Source: Thalassotalea hakodatensis
GTDB lineage: Bacteria; Pseudomonadota; Gammaproteobacteria; Enterobacterales; Alteromonadaceae
Reading direction: 5' to 3'
Assembly: GCF_030295995.1 (NCBI RefSeq)
Contig: NZ_AP027365.1
Location: 682,001 to 746,000, forward strand
DNA: 64,000 nucleotides
Part shown: in pieces, positions 48,169-57,250 of the stretch
Numbering within the stretch: the first letter of the stretch is position 1
Layout of the letters: each line of letters starts with the position of its first letter
Position numbers and translations under genes: made by a program
The notes under the pieces: model-generated
What the model was told of the DNA's origin: nothing
Database searches by the model: none
The model's input: only the letters and a program-made list of their open reading frames with translations

Positions 48169-49376
48169 TCAATAGTTAATTTTACACTTTTGGCGCTTCC
48201 CACATTACACCGTCTCTGAGCATCGAATTTAAAATCACAATCATCTTTCTGATACACGCTATTATCGCAACTCTTTTAGGTTTACCAACGGCCAGTAATC
48301 GTTGATATGTTGCTTTAAAAACGGGGTTTGATTGCATCGCTGACATCATTGCCATGTACAATACGGTTCTAACTTGTGCACGACCTCCTTGTATCTTTCT
48401 TTGGCCTTTATATCGCCCACTTTCTCTATTCATTGGTGCTACTCCCACTAAGGCTGCCGCTTGTTTACTGTTGATATAGCCCAATTCTGGTAAGTTACTA
48501 ATGATAGATGCTGCGGCTATTTTTCCAATCCCAGTCATGCTTTGTAAAATCATGTTTTTGGCTTGATAATCAGGACAGCTCTCGATGACTTCGACGATTT
48601 TCTTTTCTATTTTATCTATTTGATTTTAAAATGCTGTGAGTATTGGTTTTATTGTCATGGCGAGGTTCTTTGGGAGTATTTGTAAGCGGTTCTTTTCCAT
48701 GGTTTGCATCACAAGAAGTTGATTTCTACGCGCAACTAAATCACTCATAACCTGCATGGTATCTGGTTTCAACTGTGACAGCCTGGGTTTAATCGCCTCA
48801 CCATAATGGGCAATTAATTGGGCATCGAGTTTGTCGGTTTTAGCGCGTTGACCAATGGCACCAGCAAAACGTTTAATATGAACCGGGTTGGCTATCACAA
48901 ACGGTAAGTTTGCTTTGGCACATGCCATAATGAACGGCATTTCAAGGCGTCCTGTTGCTTCAATGATGATGCGCGTTGGTTTGTGTTTTTTGATAATAGA
49001 AACGGCTTTTTTAATGCCTGTTTCATCATTGTTCACTGTGAAATATATATCGAGAGGACGAATATAAATGTCGAGTTGATATTTACCCGTATCGACACCA
49101 ACGTTAATGTTTTGATTTGTTTTAGTATTCATAATAAGCTAACCCTTGCTTGCATAATGCGGGTTCGAGACCCAGTAGACTATTCGAGTATTTTGCTTGG
49201 AGTTCTAGAAGGTGTTCTTTCTTGTTATCGGTCTCTCAATTGAGGAGCCATCAATCAATCGAACTGCCTAATAGAAAAGCTATAGTTGCTGCTATAGCTT
49301 GGGTCTCACTTTACCGAATAAGTTTAAGTTTTGTGGGTTTATTATCCATACAAGAAAATCAACAAAGACAATATTT
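48169..49376 (-). mobile_element. Second IS110-family element (different lineage)
   Basis: Contains a transposase frame (48182-49132) unlike that at 46550. The borders are estimates, set by the attC-like halves on each side; terminal repeats were not resolved. The stretch 49133-49376, upstream of the transposase, is non-coding and the right size and place for a bridge RNA of the IS110 group. Confidence 0.6.
48182..49132 (-). pseudogene. IS110-family transposase with a premature stop
   Basis: One continuous frame of 316 codons broken only by TAA (48626-48628 on the plus strand as TTA), between ILTAF and NQIDKIEKKI. The N-terminal RuvC-like part has INVGVDTGKYQLDIYI, RIIIEATGRLEMPF and GQRAKTDKLDAQLIAHY. 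The C-terminal part has LQSMTGIGKIAAASIISNLP and GVAPMNRESGRYKGQRKIQG with the conserved Ser region VRTVLYMAMMSA. A single substitution explains the break, so loss is recent or the stop is suppressed or a sequencing error. Confidence 0.85.
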
Positions 49377-49447
49377 ACAGTTGGCTTTCCGTTCGAGCCT
49401 CACTTATTTAAGCCAAACTGTTATGAGCCGCTTAATGTGGCTTTATG
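49377..49447 (+). other. attC-like right half
   Basis: ACAGTTGGCTTTCCG ... AAGCCAAACTGTTATGAGCC ... TTAATGTGGC. It has the same plan as 46110-46184: CAGTTGGCTT pairs with AAGCCAAACTG and a GCC..TTA segment follows. The final core is GGCTTTATG, so the GTT is degenerate. It lies 22 bases before the P-loop kinase gene. Confidence 0.5.
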
Positions 49448-49469
49448 CATCAATAGAGAACCACAAAAA

Positions 49470-49964
49470 ATGGCGAGATTAATTATTGTTACCGGTCCAA
49501 CAGGGGCTGGGAAGACCACATATTCCTTATCTTTATCTAAGGATATTGGGGCAGTTCGCTTCTCTATAGATCCGTGGATGCAGAATTTATTTTCAAAAGA
49601 TATGACCTCCCTTGATTATGACTGGATGATTGAGAGGGGAAATCGGTGTTATGTTCAAATCTGGCAGGTTGCTGAACAAGTTTTAAAATTAAACGGCAGC
49701 GTGGTTTTAGATTTAGGCTTCACGACTAAAGAGCAGCGCTGTCATTTTACTGATCTAGCTAAGAAGCTGGGCATTGAGCCAGAAGTACATTATTTGAGCG
49801 CGCCAAAAGATATTCGCAAAAAGAGAGTAGAAAAAAGAAACGTAGAGAAAGACCCTATTGTTTATTCCTTTCCGGTTACTGATTTCATGTTTAACTTTAT
49901 GGAGCCAAAATATGAAATCCCTGACGAACAAGAGCTAGCAAATGGTCGTTTCATAAGTGCATAA
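49470..49964 (+). CDS. P-loop kinase-like ATPase (AAA_33 / zeta-toxin-like fold)
   Basis: A 164-residue protein. Walker A GPTGAGKTTY lies near residues 9-18, then RFSIDPWMQNLF, and a LID-like Arg region (IRKKRVEKRNVEKD near 127-140). This is the AAA_33 family of small kinases, which includes chloramphenicol phosphotransferase-, zeta-toxin- and polynucleotide-kinase-like proteins. The substrate is unknown. ATG 49470 follows an A-rich stretch without a clear ribosome-binding site; a longer frame to TTG 49299 runs through the attC-like half and is rejected. It fits as a cassette gene, because attC-like sequences stand on both sides. Confidence 0.82.
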   Translation: MARLIIVTGPTGAGKTTYSLSLSKDIGAVRFSIDPWMQNLFSKDMTSLDYDWMIERGNRCYVQIWQVAEQVLKLNGSVVLDLGFTTKEQRCHFTDLAKKLGIEPEVHYLSAPKDIRKKRVEKRNVEKDPIVYSFPVTDFMFNFMEPKYEIPDEQELANGRFISA

Positions 49965-50016
49965 CAAGCACAGGCTGCAGGGCGCTGAAAATCTCGCCTG
50001 CTGCGAGTGTAATGTG
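49962..50016 (+). other. attC-like imperfect palindrome after the P-loop kinase
   Basis: GCATAACAAGCACAGG, then GCAGGGCG ... CGCCTGCTGC, then GTGTAATG. TAACAA directly after a stop codon and the inner inverted repeat suit the left part of an attC; no clear GTTRRRY end was found. Confidence 0.4.
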
Positions 50017-50091
50017 GAAAATTGAGTATGTGCACTCTGGAATCTTTACCTAAATTATCGAAAATTTAACAAAATAAAAGGAATTAATTTT

Positions 50092-51279
50092 ATGAAAAAA
50101 AATTTATCAATTAGTTATTGGTTATCGGCAACTATCTGTTTTATCGTCACTTCCTTTAATTCCTTTGCAGAAGACAACAATATAAATATAGGGTTTAAAA
50201 CTGAGATAGCGTCAACTCTCTTACAAGAAAATTACGAGTTATGGATTCACCTTCCTGAAAACTATAGTGACGCTAAAAAATACCCCGTTTTATACTTATT
50301 AGACGGCAAGAATAACTTCGCCCACACGGTAGGCACGTTGAGTTACCTAAAATCAGGAGAGAGGGTGCCTGAAATGATCGTTGTAGGTATTTCTAGTAAA
50401 AATAGAATGAGAGACTATACACCGACAAAAATTGAAACAAGAAAATCGTCCGGCGGTGGAGAGAAGTTTCTAGATTTTATTGAACAAGAACTGATTCCTT
50501 ATATAAATAAAAAATATAGTACAGAAAGCTATAAGATATTTTCGGGACATTCTCTTGGTGGCCTTTTAGTTGTGCATACCCTTCATTCTCGGCCAAATTT
50601 GTTCCAAGCACATTTTGCCTATAGCCCTTCTTTATATTGGAACAATAAAGATACCGTTAAAAAAACACTTGATTTTCTAACTCACAAAAAAGAATTCCCA
50701 AACTATCTTTATATTAATATAGGAAATGAAGGGCTTATAAGTGACCACCCAAGCGGACTCGCTATGCGAAGTGCTTTCAAAGAATTAAATGCTAAGTTAA
50801 AACTCAATAAACCTAATAACTTTTTATTTAGATTGGATGCTTTTGATCGTGAAAAACATGGAACTACACCTGTTGTTGGGCAGTTCAATGCCTTTCGTGA
50901 TTTGTATGAACCGTGGTTTATACCTTTTGAGCCATTAAAAGAAGGCTTACAAGCAATAGAAAAATACTATCAAATGTTATCTGTACGATATGGTTATGAA
51001 GTTAAGCCTCAAAAATCTATCATTAATGAAGCTGCTGATTACCATTTAAATACAAACAATGGCTTCAATGAAGCAATAACATTGTTAAAGTTCAACACGA
51101 AAAATTATCCGACATGTATTAAATGCTATAGCGACCTTGCTAATGCTTATGAAAGATCAGGGAAATTTAGTGAAGCAATTGAACAAATAGATGTTGCTAT
51201 GAAATTTAGTGATGAGCTTGTCCCCCATTTGACTGAACATAAAAAAAGACTGCTTGTGTTAATTAAGACACAAGGGTAA
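50092..51279 (+). CDS. Secreted alpha/beta-hydrolase esterase with TPR-like tail
   Basis: A 395-residue protein with a signal peptide (about residues 1-26, ending SFNSFA). The esterase_D/IroE-like domain follows: YELWIHLPENY, PVLYLLDGKNNFAHTVGTLS, and the nucleophile elbow FSGHSLGGL (S154). The family cleaves ester bonds of siderophores, S-formylglutathione or acyl sugars. From about 315 onward a short TPR-like helical repeat follows (NEAITLLKFNTKNY; DLANAYERSGKFSEAIEQID), seen in many marine members. AAGGAAT lies before the ATG. No siderophore genes are near, so the substrate is open. Confidence 0.82.
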   Translation: MKKNLSISYWLSATICFIVTSFNSFAEDNNINIGFKTEIASTLLQENYELWIHLPENYSDAKKYPVLYLLDGKNNFAHTVGTLSYLKSGERVPEMIVVGISSKNRMRDYTPTKIETRKSSGGGEKFLDFIEQELIPYINKKYSTESYKIFSGHSLGGLLVVHTLHSRPNLFQAHFAYSPSLYWNNKDTVKKTLDFLTHKKEFPNYLYINIGNEGLISDHPSGLAMRSAFKELNAKLKLNKPNNFLFRLDAFDREKHGTTPVVGQFNAFRDLYEPWFIPFEPLKEGLQAIEKYYQMLSVRYGYEVKPQKSIINEAADYHLNTNNGFNEAITLLKFNTKNYPTCIKCYSDLANAYERSGKFSEAIEQIDVAMKFSDELVPHLTEHKKRLLVLIKTQG

Positions 51280-51330
51280 TTATTGTTTCATCAATATTTC
51301 TATAATTTAGAGTTAGTTTAAAGTTGCCAC

Positions 51331-51346
51331 ATAACAAGGTCTTGTT
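51331..51346. repeat. Short palindrome, possible attC core remnant
   Basis: TAACAAGGTCTTGTTA, 7-base arms, next to the stop of the minus-strand hydrolase. It could be a remnant of cassette boundaries or simply a terminator hairpin. Confidence 0.3.
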
Positions 51347-51350
51347 AGCA

Positions 51351-52172
51351 CTACAACGTACGCACAAAATGGTCAATTATTGACTGTTTAATTTCAGGCG
51401 CTGTCTCTTGACTAAAACCATGACCTGTCGGATATGCGTTGTGTGTGACGGAATATTTAAACTTATGTTTTTTAAGGTATTCCTCTATCTCGTTCGACAT
51501 TCGAAATGAAGGCCAAACTTGATCGTTTTTTGCTGAAATCAGCAATATTGGACCATTTATTTTTTCGAAAGAGAATAATGAGTTTGCTACATTTTCTTTA
51601 TTTTCTAAAGCGACTTCAAATCGATTAAGTAAAGGAGCCTTTTCATCGAGTTCCAAACTTAAAGCAGGAATATCTTTTCCGTTAAATGTCCACGCTGACT
51701 TTGCTGTAGTCATTCCGTACCAAGCTACTTTGCTTGGAGTTGTCGCCACAACAGATTTGATACGTGGTTCCATTGATGCTAATAAAAGCGCTAATTCAGC
51801 TCCCCTTGAACCACCAACAAAACCAATTTTTGACGAATCTATTGAAGGTACAGTCTCAAGATAATCAATTGCACTTAAAAAGTATTCTAAGGGTATTTGA
51901 TCTAGTGTCTGAGCAATCCCTTTTTCTTTAAAATAGGCAAGCCCTAATACAGCGATCCCATGTGGTGCAATCATTTTACCATTGGCATCACCTGTGCCGA
52001 TTCCTCCCTCAGAACCACCGATTGCAATAACCACAGGAACTTTTTCAGAGGTCTTAGGAAGATATAGATTGGCAACAATGTTTTTGAAACTCACTTTCTT
52101 AACAAAATAGTCTTGCGCATTTGATACGCTCGAAAATAAAGTTATCAATATAAATATTAATTTAATACGCAT
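51351..52172 (-). CDS. Secreted alpha/beta hydrolase (BAAT/acyl-CoA thioesterase C-terminal-like)
   Basis: A 273-residue protein with a signal peptide (MRIKLIFILITLFSSVSNA). The BAAT_C-like hydrolase core has IGGSEGGIGTGDANGKMIAP, LGLAYFKEKGIAQTLDQIPL, the nucleophile in GFVGGSRGAELAL (S122), a late Asp in ISAKNDQVWPS and His in YPTGHGFSQE. ATG 52172 is chosen because AAGAGGAAGT lies before it; an upstream in-frame ATG at 52232 would run into the neighbouring IS remnant. Periplasmic location makes acyl-CoA an unlikely substrate. The short palindrome TAACAAGGTCTTGTTA follows its stop. Confidence 0.8.
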   Translation of the reverse strand: MRIKLIFILITLFSSVSNAQDYFVKKVSFKNIVANLYLPKTSEKVPVVIAIGGSEGGIGTGDANGKMIAPHGIAVLGLAYFKEKGIAQTLDQIPLEYFLSAIDYLETVPSIDSSKIGFVGGSRGAELALLLASMEPRIKSVVATTPSKVAWYGMTTAKSAWTFNGKDIPALSLELDEKAPLLNRFEVALENKENVANSLFSFEKINGPILLISAKNDQVWPSFRMSNEIEEYLKKHKFKYSVTHNAYPTGHGFSQETAPEIKQSIIDHFVRTL

Positions 52173-52194
52173 GACTTCCTCTTGTAGTGCTAGA

Positions 52195-52890
52195 CATAAT
52201 GATTCCCCACGAAAGTACTGTTCTCCAACCATTCGTGGATTAGCTGATAGCCAGAGCCATAATTAGTTTGTTAAATACTAAAAAAGGAGATCAGCATGAA
52301 TAACCATAGCATAATTTTTATTGGATTAGATACTCATAAAACATTTGCACAACTCGCTGTTTTAAAAGACGAACGAGGAGCTAAACCTTAATCATTAGGT
52401 AGAATAAATCCGCCTTTATTAAGCTCGCTAGGCAACTACAATCAAAATACCCTAAAGCAACACTGCACTTTATTTATGAAGGAGGCCCTTGTGGCTATTG
52501 GATTTATCGTTTGTTAACCAGCCTTGGCCATTGCTGTTATATCGTAGCTCCTTCACTCATTCCTAAAAAACCTGGCGACCGAGTAAAAACAGATAAACGT
52601 GATGCGGCTAAACTAGCGCTACTTTTTAAGGCAGAAACGCTCACCGCTATTTATGTACCCGAAGCAGAAGATGAAGCCATACGAGATTTATCTCGTGCAC
52701 GGAAAACGGCCATGAAGGATTTAAAAGACGCCAAATTTCAACTGAAAGGCTTATTTCTTAGAAACAATATTCAATGTGAAGTTAAAGATAACTGGTCGAA
52801 AAAACACTTACGCTGGTTAACAGAATTGGTGTTGCCCCTCCTAGTCAACAAATTGTATTGTAGGACAAATGAAACAGGTGAATGTTAAGT
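52195..52890 (+). mobile_element. Broken IS110/IS1111-type element (second copy of the 46184 element)
   Basis: It begins with the same end as the element at 46184-47878 (TAGACATAATGATTCCCC) and the same ~100-base leader, then a damaged transposase start. Everything after about 52870 is unrelated, so the 3' half and far end are lost. Confidence 0.85.
52296..52888 (+). pseudogene. IS110-family transposase remnant
   Basis: Aligned by eye to the copy at 47775-47161: G-to-T makes a stop (TAA at 52389-52391) after GAKP; about 10 bases are missing shortly after; and one base is lost near 52839, shifting the frame after LTELVLP. The later part still reads YIVAPSLIPKKPGDRVKTDK and RDAAKLALLFKAETLTAIYV. 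No C-terminal half remains. A dead copy. Confidence 0.88.
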
Positions 52891-53026
52891 AGGCTTTTAT
52901 GACGGAAATATTATCCAAACTATTAAAGGCTTGATGTTTAAAGGGCATAGAATCTTAACGCGGTTTTTCAGTTGGCGTTTAGAAAGAGCAAATGTAGTTT
53001 GTGATAACTTGGAGTTCTGTAAATAA
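52889..53026 (+). other. Short open fragment, 45 codons, origin unknown
   Basis: The frame reads GFYDGNIIQTIKGLMFKGHR, then ILTRFFSWRLERANVVCDN, ending in TAA. It has no start codon of its own and follows the IS110 remnant, so it may be the tail of a gene cut off by rearrangement. Not recognised. Confidence 0.3.
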
Positions 53027-53107
53027 CTGTACGGAAAATTAGTTGAGTAAAAATAAATACTTAAATATACTCTTTGCTATTATATGGATTTATTTGAAAG
53101 GATACTC

Positions 53108-56100
53108 ATGCGTTTTATACTTTTTGTTACTTTAATTATTTTTAATTTCGATATTATTGCGGAAACTAAAGGAAAAAAACAGAATATAGAAGTTGAACCA
53201 AAAAATAGTATTTATCTAAAATCCAATCATAAAAAAAGATATTTAATAGAGCTGCATGATGATTTTTCTGTAAATTCAGATACGCGAGTTTTAACTAGCG
53301 CTCAGAGTCGCTCAAATAAAAGGATAGAGCAGCAAAATAAAATATTAAGGGATACGAAAGATCCTCTCCCTAAATTCAATGTTATTTCAAGACTAACAAA
53401 ATCAACAAATACGATTATTGCTAACCTTGATCAAAATGAATTATCAAAGGTTAAGGCGCATTCAAAAGTAAGAAGTGTTTATCCTTCTCTTAATTTGAAG
53501 CCAATTCCAGTTCAAGAACATAACCAAAAGATACTAAGTAAAAACAAATTAGCTACACCCGATAATACTAATCAAGGTGAAGGAATTACAATTGCAATTA
53601 TTGATACAGGCATTGACTATACACACCCTGCATTAGGGGGGTGCTTGGGTACTAGTTGTAAAGTTATAGGCGGGTATGACTTTATTAATGATTCTAATGA
53701 CCCAATGCCTAAAGAAACAGATTCTCATGGCACGTTAGTCGCAGGAATTATTGTCGCTGAAGGAGAAGTTAAAGGTGTAGCTCCAAAAGCATCATTATTA
53801 TCGTATAACGTTTGTTCTCATTACTGTCCAGATCATTTAATGATTAAAGCAATTGAAGCATCAATGGATCCTAATGGTGATGGAAATATTGATGATGCAG
53901 TTGACATTATAAATATTAGTTTAGGTAGTGAAGAAGAAATTAATAACCCAGAACATCCTTTATTAAGAGCTATTGATAAAGCAATAGCAGCTAACATCTT
54001 AGTTGTTGTAGGTGCAGGAAATGACGGCGGTAAAAACTTTACATTAGGAAATATATCCGCGCATGACAATGTTATAACTGTTGCAGCATCTGAAGGTGAA
54101 TCACACATCGCAAATTTTAGCTCTAAAGGTATGTCTGAGCAAAGTGGATATGCAAAACCAGATATTTCTGCTGCAGGTGTTAATATTCAAACAACTGGCC
54201 TCAATGGTAGCTACACAACTGCGTCAGGAACTAGTTTAGCGGCTCCCGTTGTGTCAGGTTATTCTGCATTATTATTAAAGGATAAACCCAACTTAAAACC
54301 AAATGAAGTTAAAGCCATATTAATGGGAACAGCCATTGACCTTGACGAAGATTATAGCGCACAGGGAATGGGAGTTATTAATTATGCAAACGCTCAACAG
54401 ATAGATTTTTTAGTTGATGAAAGTGTTTTCAATCTCGGTTGGTATGAAGATATTACTGAATTAAATCAGCTCAAAGCATTGAAGGTTACAAACTCTAGCA
54501 ATGATAGACAACGTTTTGATATATCAGTTATTAAAAATAATGAAAACCCCATTGTTTATACCCCTTCACTAAAAAGCATAGAACTACTTCCTGGCGAAAG
54601 TAAATCAATAGAAATTGAGATCGAACTTCCAATCGATTTAGCTGTTAAGCCTATTGAACATCCAACATATATAGCGAAAATTTTAATAAAAGGAAATAGC
54701 TCCGAACTTTTAATTCCTATCGCTATCACTAATGTAAACAGAGTTGTTCTAAATGTAGAAGAATTAAATAGCGAGGAGATTCTAGATAGCTATCAATTTA
54801 CTCTAAGTATTTTAGAAAAAAGCAAAGGGCTAATTGAGAATATATGGTTCAATAACAATGACATAACACAGAAAACCTTTGTATTACCTGAAGGTGAATA
54901 CAGAATTATTCTAAATGCATTGGGAGGGTTTACTTCAAAAGCTTATATATTTGATAAATACTCGCTCAATAATAATACAAAGCTCACTTATCAGATCGAC
55001 GAAAGCTTAAAAAAAGTGAATTTTGACTTAAAAGATCAATTTGGTAGGAAGTTAGATCTTAATGGTGCATTACCGCCTTGGTTACAGATTCATATAAATG
55101 CTATGCATTCAGATCACGCTGGTAAATGGTCAAGTATTTTGGGTGCTTACCCTGAACAACCTCCATTAGAACTATATATGAATCAGCCTACAGATGATGT
55201 TTTCTACGATTTTCAAATTAGAAAACGAGACGACTCGTTTAATTATCACAACGAAATACTGATAGATCATCGGTTTGACAAATATTCAATTAATGGTGAT
55301 GAGCTTTTATTTTCTAATGATGTTAATAACATCCGAATGTTAAACTTTTCCTATGCAATGAAAGATGATAAAGAAAATCAATTTATTAACCCCACTTTTT
55401 GGAGATACGAAGAATATCCACTAAATAACTTAAATGGGACTGGCAGTTCAATTTTAATGCCTGAAAATAGCGAAACCACTTTTAGTATGATGTCATTATC
55501 ACCATCACCCGATTTTTCATTTTTTGCTAATAGCAAAGCATATACTAATTCAGATGAAAGCAGTTATGCGTATTTTCACGAGAGTGATGGCGTTTATAAG
55601 AGTGCTGAATATTATTTCGACTCTCAGGGAGACCTTATAGTTTTTGATGCTCAAAATACTAATCACTCTGAAAAGAAAATAGAAATGAATGATGCATTTT
55701 ATGATTTTAAATTAGGTTATGATTTACCTGTTTTCAGGGCGCGAATAATTGACAATGACGGTATATTTATTTTAAGCCATAAATTTGCCAATAGCACAGC
55801 TTACTTTTCAGATGACCTAATGACATATTATAAAGGGGATGTAAGTTATTATATCGATGGAAATGAAGGAAAATCGAAAAATAGAGACGTTTATATAAAA
55901 AGCGCTGGCGGTATTAATCTCTGGGAAATAAAATCTATTGAGTTACCACAAGAAACAGAACAAATAGAGCTTCAATTTAATAGTTATTCCATTGAAGATA
56001 CCCTCGTATCTATAAATACAATATTAAATTATGATCTTAACGCCGTAGATAAGTCGCCACCAATGATTAAAGCTTTTTCAATTAGTACACTTGGCTCTTC

Positions 56101-57037
56101 ACATAATTATCTTGCAAATGGTAATGGAAAAATTTCTGTCAAGTTTGATGACGATTCATCAATTATATCAAATATTATTAGCATAAGGTTCAGCGGTACT
56201 GAGCAGTGGGTAGAATTAGCAAGTACATCAAACTCCTTAAATGAAGCTTATTTAACTGATCTCGAATATGGAGCATATGATATTCAACTTATAGCAACAG
56301 ATAGTTATAACAATAAAATAGAATATACCGCAGTACCTGCATTTATTGCTGAAGAAGGTTGTAGGTATGACGCTGACTGTAATGGCCGATGGGATGAATT
56401 GGAGTTAGGGATTATTGATTCAGACGATGATGGTGTAGAAGACTCCTCAGATGCTTTTCCATATGATATAAGTGAAACCGTAGATACCGACAGTGATGGC
56501 ATTGGCAATAATGCTGATACAGATGATGATGGTGACGGTGTAGATGACAGTGCTGATGCTTTCCCGTTAGATGCATCTGAGTCAGTGGATACAGATAGTG
56601 ATGGTATTGGTAATAATGCTGATACAGATGATGATGGTGACGGTGTAGATGACAGTGCCGATGCTTTCCCGTTAGATGCATCTGAGTCAGTGGATACAGA
56701 TAGTGATGGTATTGGTAATAATGCTGATACAGATGATGATGGTGACGGTGTAGATGACAGTGCCGATGCTTTCCCGTTAGATGCATCTGAGTCAGTGGAT
56801 ACAGATAGTGATGGTATTGGTAATAATACTGATACAGATGATGATGGTGACGGTGTAGATGACAGTGCTGACGCCTACCCATTAGATTCTTCACGTAGCT
56901 CTAATTCGAGTACAACAAATAATTCAACTTCATCAGATAGTTCTGGCGGAGGAGGAAGCATGCATATTTTATTATTTCTTTTGTTTTCAATTACACTAGT
57001 AAAATTTAGATCAAGAAATACATTTAAAATAAATTGA
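53108..57037 (+). CDS. Secreted subtilisin-like (S8) protease with TSP3-like repeats and GlyGly-CTERM-type tail
   Basis: A 1309-residue secreted protease. Signal peptide (MRFILFVTLIIFNFDIIA), an I9-like propeptide (about 45-135), then the S8 catalytic domain with D166 in IDTGIDYTHP, H207 in DSHGTLVAG and S376 in SGTSLAAP. A long central part (about 430-1100) is beta-rich and not assigned. It is followed by nearly four 35-residue thrombospondin-3-like calcium repeats. The end SGGGGSMHILLFLLF ... KFRSRN has the Gly-rich, hydrophobic, basic order of a GlyGly-CTERM (rhombosortase) signal. ATG 53108 is chosen over ATG 53084 because AAAGGA stands just before it. The gene is more AT-rich than its neighbours, which suggests transfer. 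Confidence 0.9.
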   Translation: MRFILFVTLIIFNFDIIAETKGKKQNIEVEPKNSIYLKSNHKKRYLIELHDDFSVNSDTRVLTSAQSRSNKRIEQQNKILRDTKDPLPKFNVISRLTKSTNTIIANLDQNELSKVKAHSKVRSVYPSLNLKPIPVQEHNQKILSKNKLATPDNTNQGEGITIAIIDTGIDYTHPALGGCLGTSCKVIGGYDFINDSNDPMPKETDSHGTLVAGIIVAEGEVKGVAPKASLLSYNVCSHYCPDHLMIKAIEASMDPNGDGNIDDAVDIINISLGSEEEINNPEHPLLRAIDKAIAANILVVVGAGNDGGKNFTLGNISAHDNVITVAASEGESHIANFSSKGMSEQSGYAKPDISAAGVNIQTTGLNGSYTTASGTSLAAPVVSGYSALLLKDKPNLKPNEVKAILMGTAIDLDEDYSAQGMGVINYANAQQIDFLVDESVFNLGWYEDITELNQLKALKVTNSSNDRQRFDISVIKNNENPIVYTPSLKSIELLPGESKSIEIEIELPIDLAVKPIEHPTYIAKILIKGNSSELLIPIAITNVNRVVLNVEELNSEEILDSYQFTLSILEKSKGLIENIWFNNNDITQKTFVLPEGEYRIILNALGGFTSKAYIFDKYSLNNNTKLTYQIDESLKKVNFDLKDQFGRKLDLNGALPPWLQIHINAMHSDHAGKWSSILGAYPEQPPLELYMNQPTDDVFYDFQIRKRDDSFNYHNEILIDHRFDKYSINGDELLFSNDVNNIRMLNFSYAMKDDKENQFINPTFWRYEEYPLNNLNGTGSSILMPENSETTFSMMSLSPSPDFSFFANSKAYTNSDESSYAYFHESDGVYKSAEYYFDSQGDLIVFDAQNTNHSEKKIEMNDAFYDFKLGYDLPVFRARIIDNDGIFILSHKFANSTAYFSDDLMTYYKGDVSYYIDGNEGKSKNRDVYIKSAGGINLWEIKSIELPQETEQIELQFNSYSIEDTLVSINTILNYDLNAVDKSPPMIKAFSISTLGSSHNYLANGNGKISVKFDDDSSIISNIISIRFSGTEQWVELASTSNSLNEAYLTDLEYGAYDIQLIATDSYNNKIEYTAVPAFIAEEGCRYDADCNGRWDELELGIIDSDDDGVEDSSDAFPYDISETVDTDSDGIGNNADTDDDGDGVDDSADAFPLDASESVDTDSDGIGNNADTDDDGDGVDDSADAFPLDASESVDTDSDGIGNNADTDDDGDGVDDSADAFPLDASESVDTDSDGIGNNTDTDDDGDGVDDSADAYPLDSSRSSNSSTTNNSTSSDSSGGGGSMHILLFLLFSITLVKFRSRNTFKIN
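56480..56885 (+). repeat. Tandem 105-bp repeats encoding TSP3-like calcium-binding units
   Basis: Units start at 56480, 56585, 56690 and 56795 (the last incomplete). Copies 2-4 are almost identical in DNA, so they expanded recently. Each encodes DTDSDGIGNN, DTDDDGDGVDD and SADAFPLDASESV. Confidence 0.95.
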
Positions 57038-57133
57038 ACACTTGCTTTGCTTACATGGAATCTACACAAAGTATCACCAAAGCATTAACCGTTGTTATGT
57101 AGCGCTTTATTTTGCGAACAATTACAATAAACT

Positions 57134-57141
57134 GTTAGGCG
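57134..57141 (+). other. Integron-type core site, start of a cassette
   Basis: GTTAGGCG fits GTTRRRY and is the exact inverse of CGCCTAAC at 57626-57633; the HTH gene lies between. The preceding sequence (TTGTTATGTAGCGC at about 57092) could be the rest of an attC. Confidence 0.5.
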
Positions 57142-57250
57142 ACCATAATTTATGGTTGTCGCCGACAAAACTGTATGTGTCGTTATTTTGTCGTGTTTAT
57201 TCTCCTGTAAGGCTGTCATAAATAGGCATCAAACAGCAAAAGGAAAAGTG

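Noticed and set aside
49161-49173. tRNA T-arm-like GGGTTCGAGACCC
   Set aside because: No acceptor, D or anticodon arms fit around it; it lies in the non-coding end of an IS110 element.
49299-49469. N-terminal extension of the P-loop kinase
   Set aside because: It starts at TTG and runs through an attC-like sequence; the Walker A motif follows directly after ATG 49470.
56480-56885. Possible CRISPR array
   Set aside because: The 105-bp units have no spacers and are in frame with a protein repeat.
56412-56894. 160-codon minus-strand frame rich in His and Tyr
   Set aside because: It is the antisense of the Asp-rich TSP3 repeats of the subtilisin gene; the His runs come from the repeat codons.
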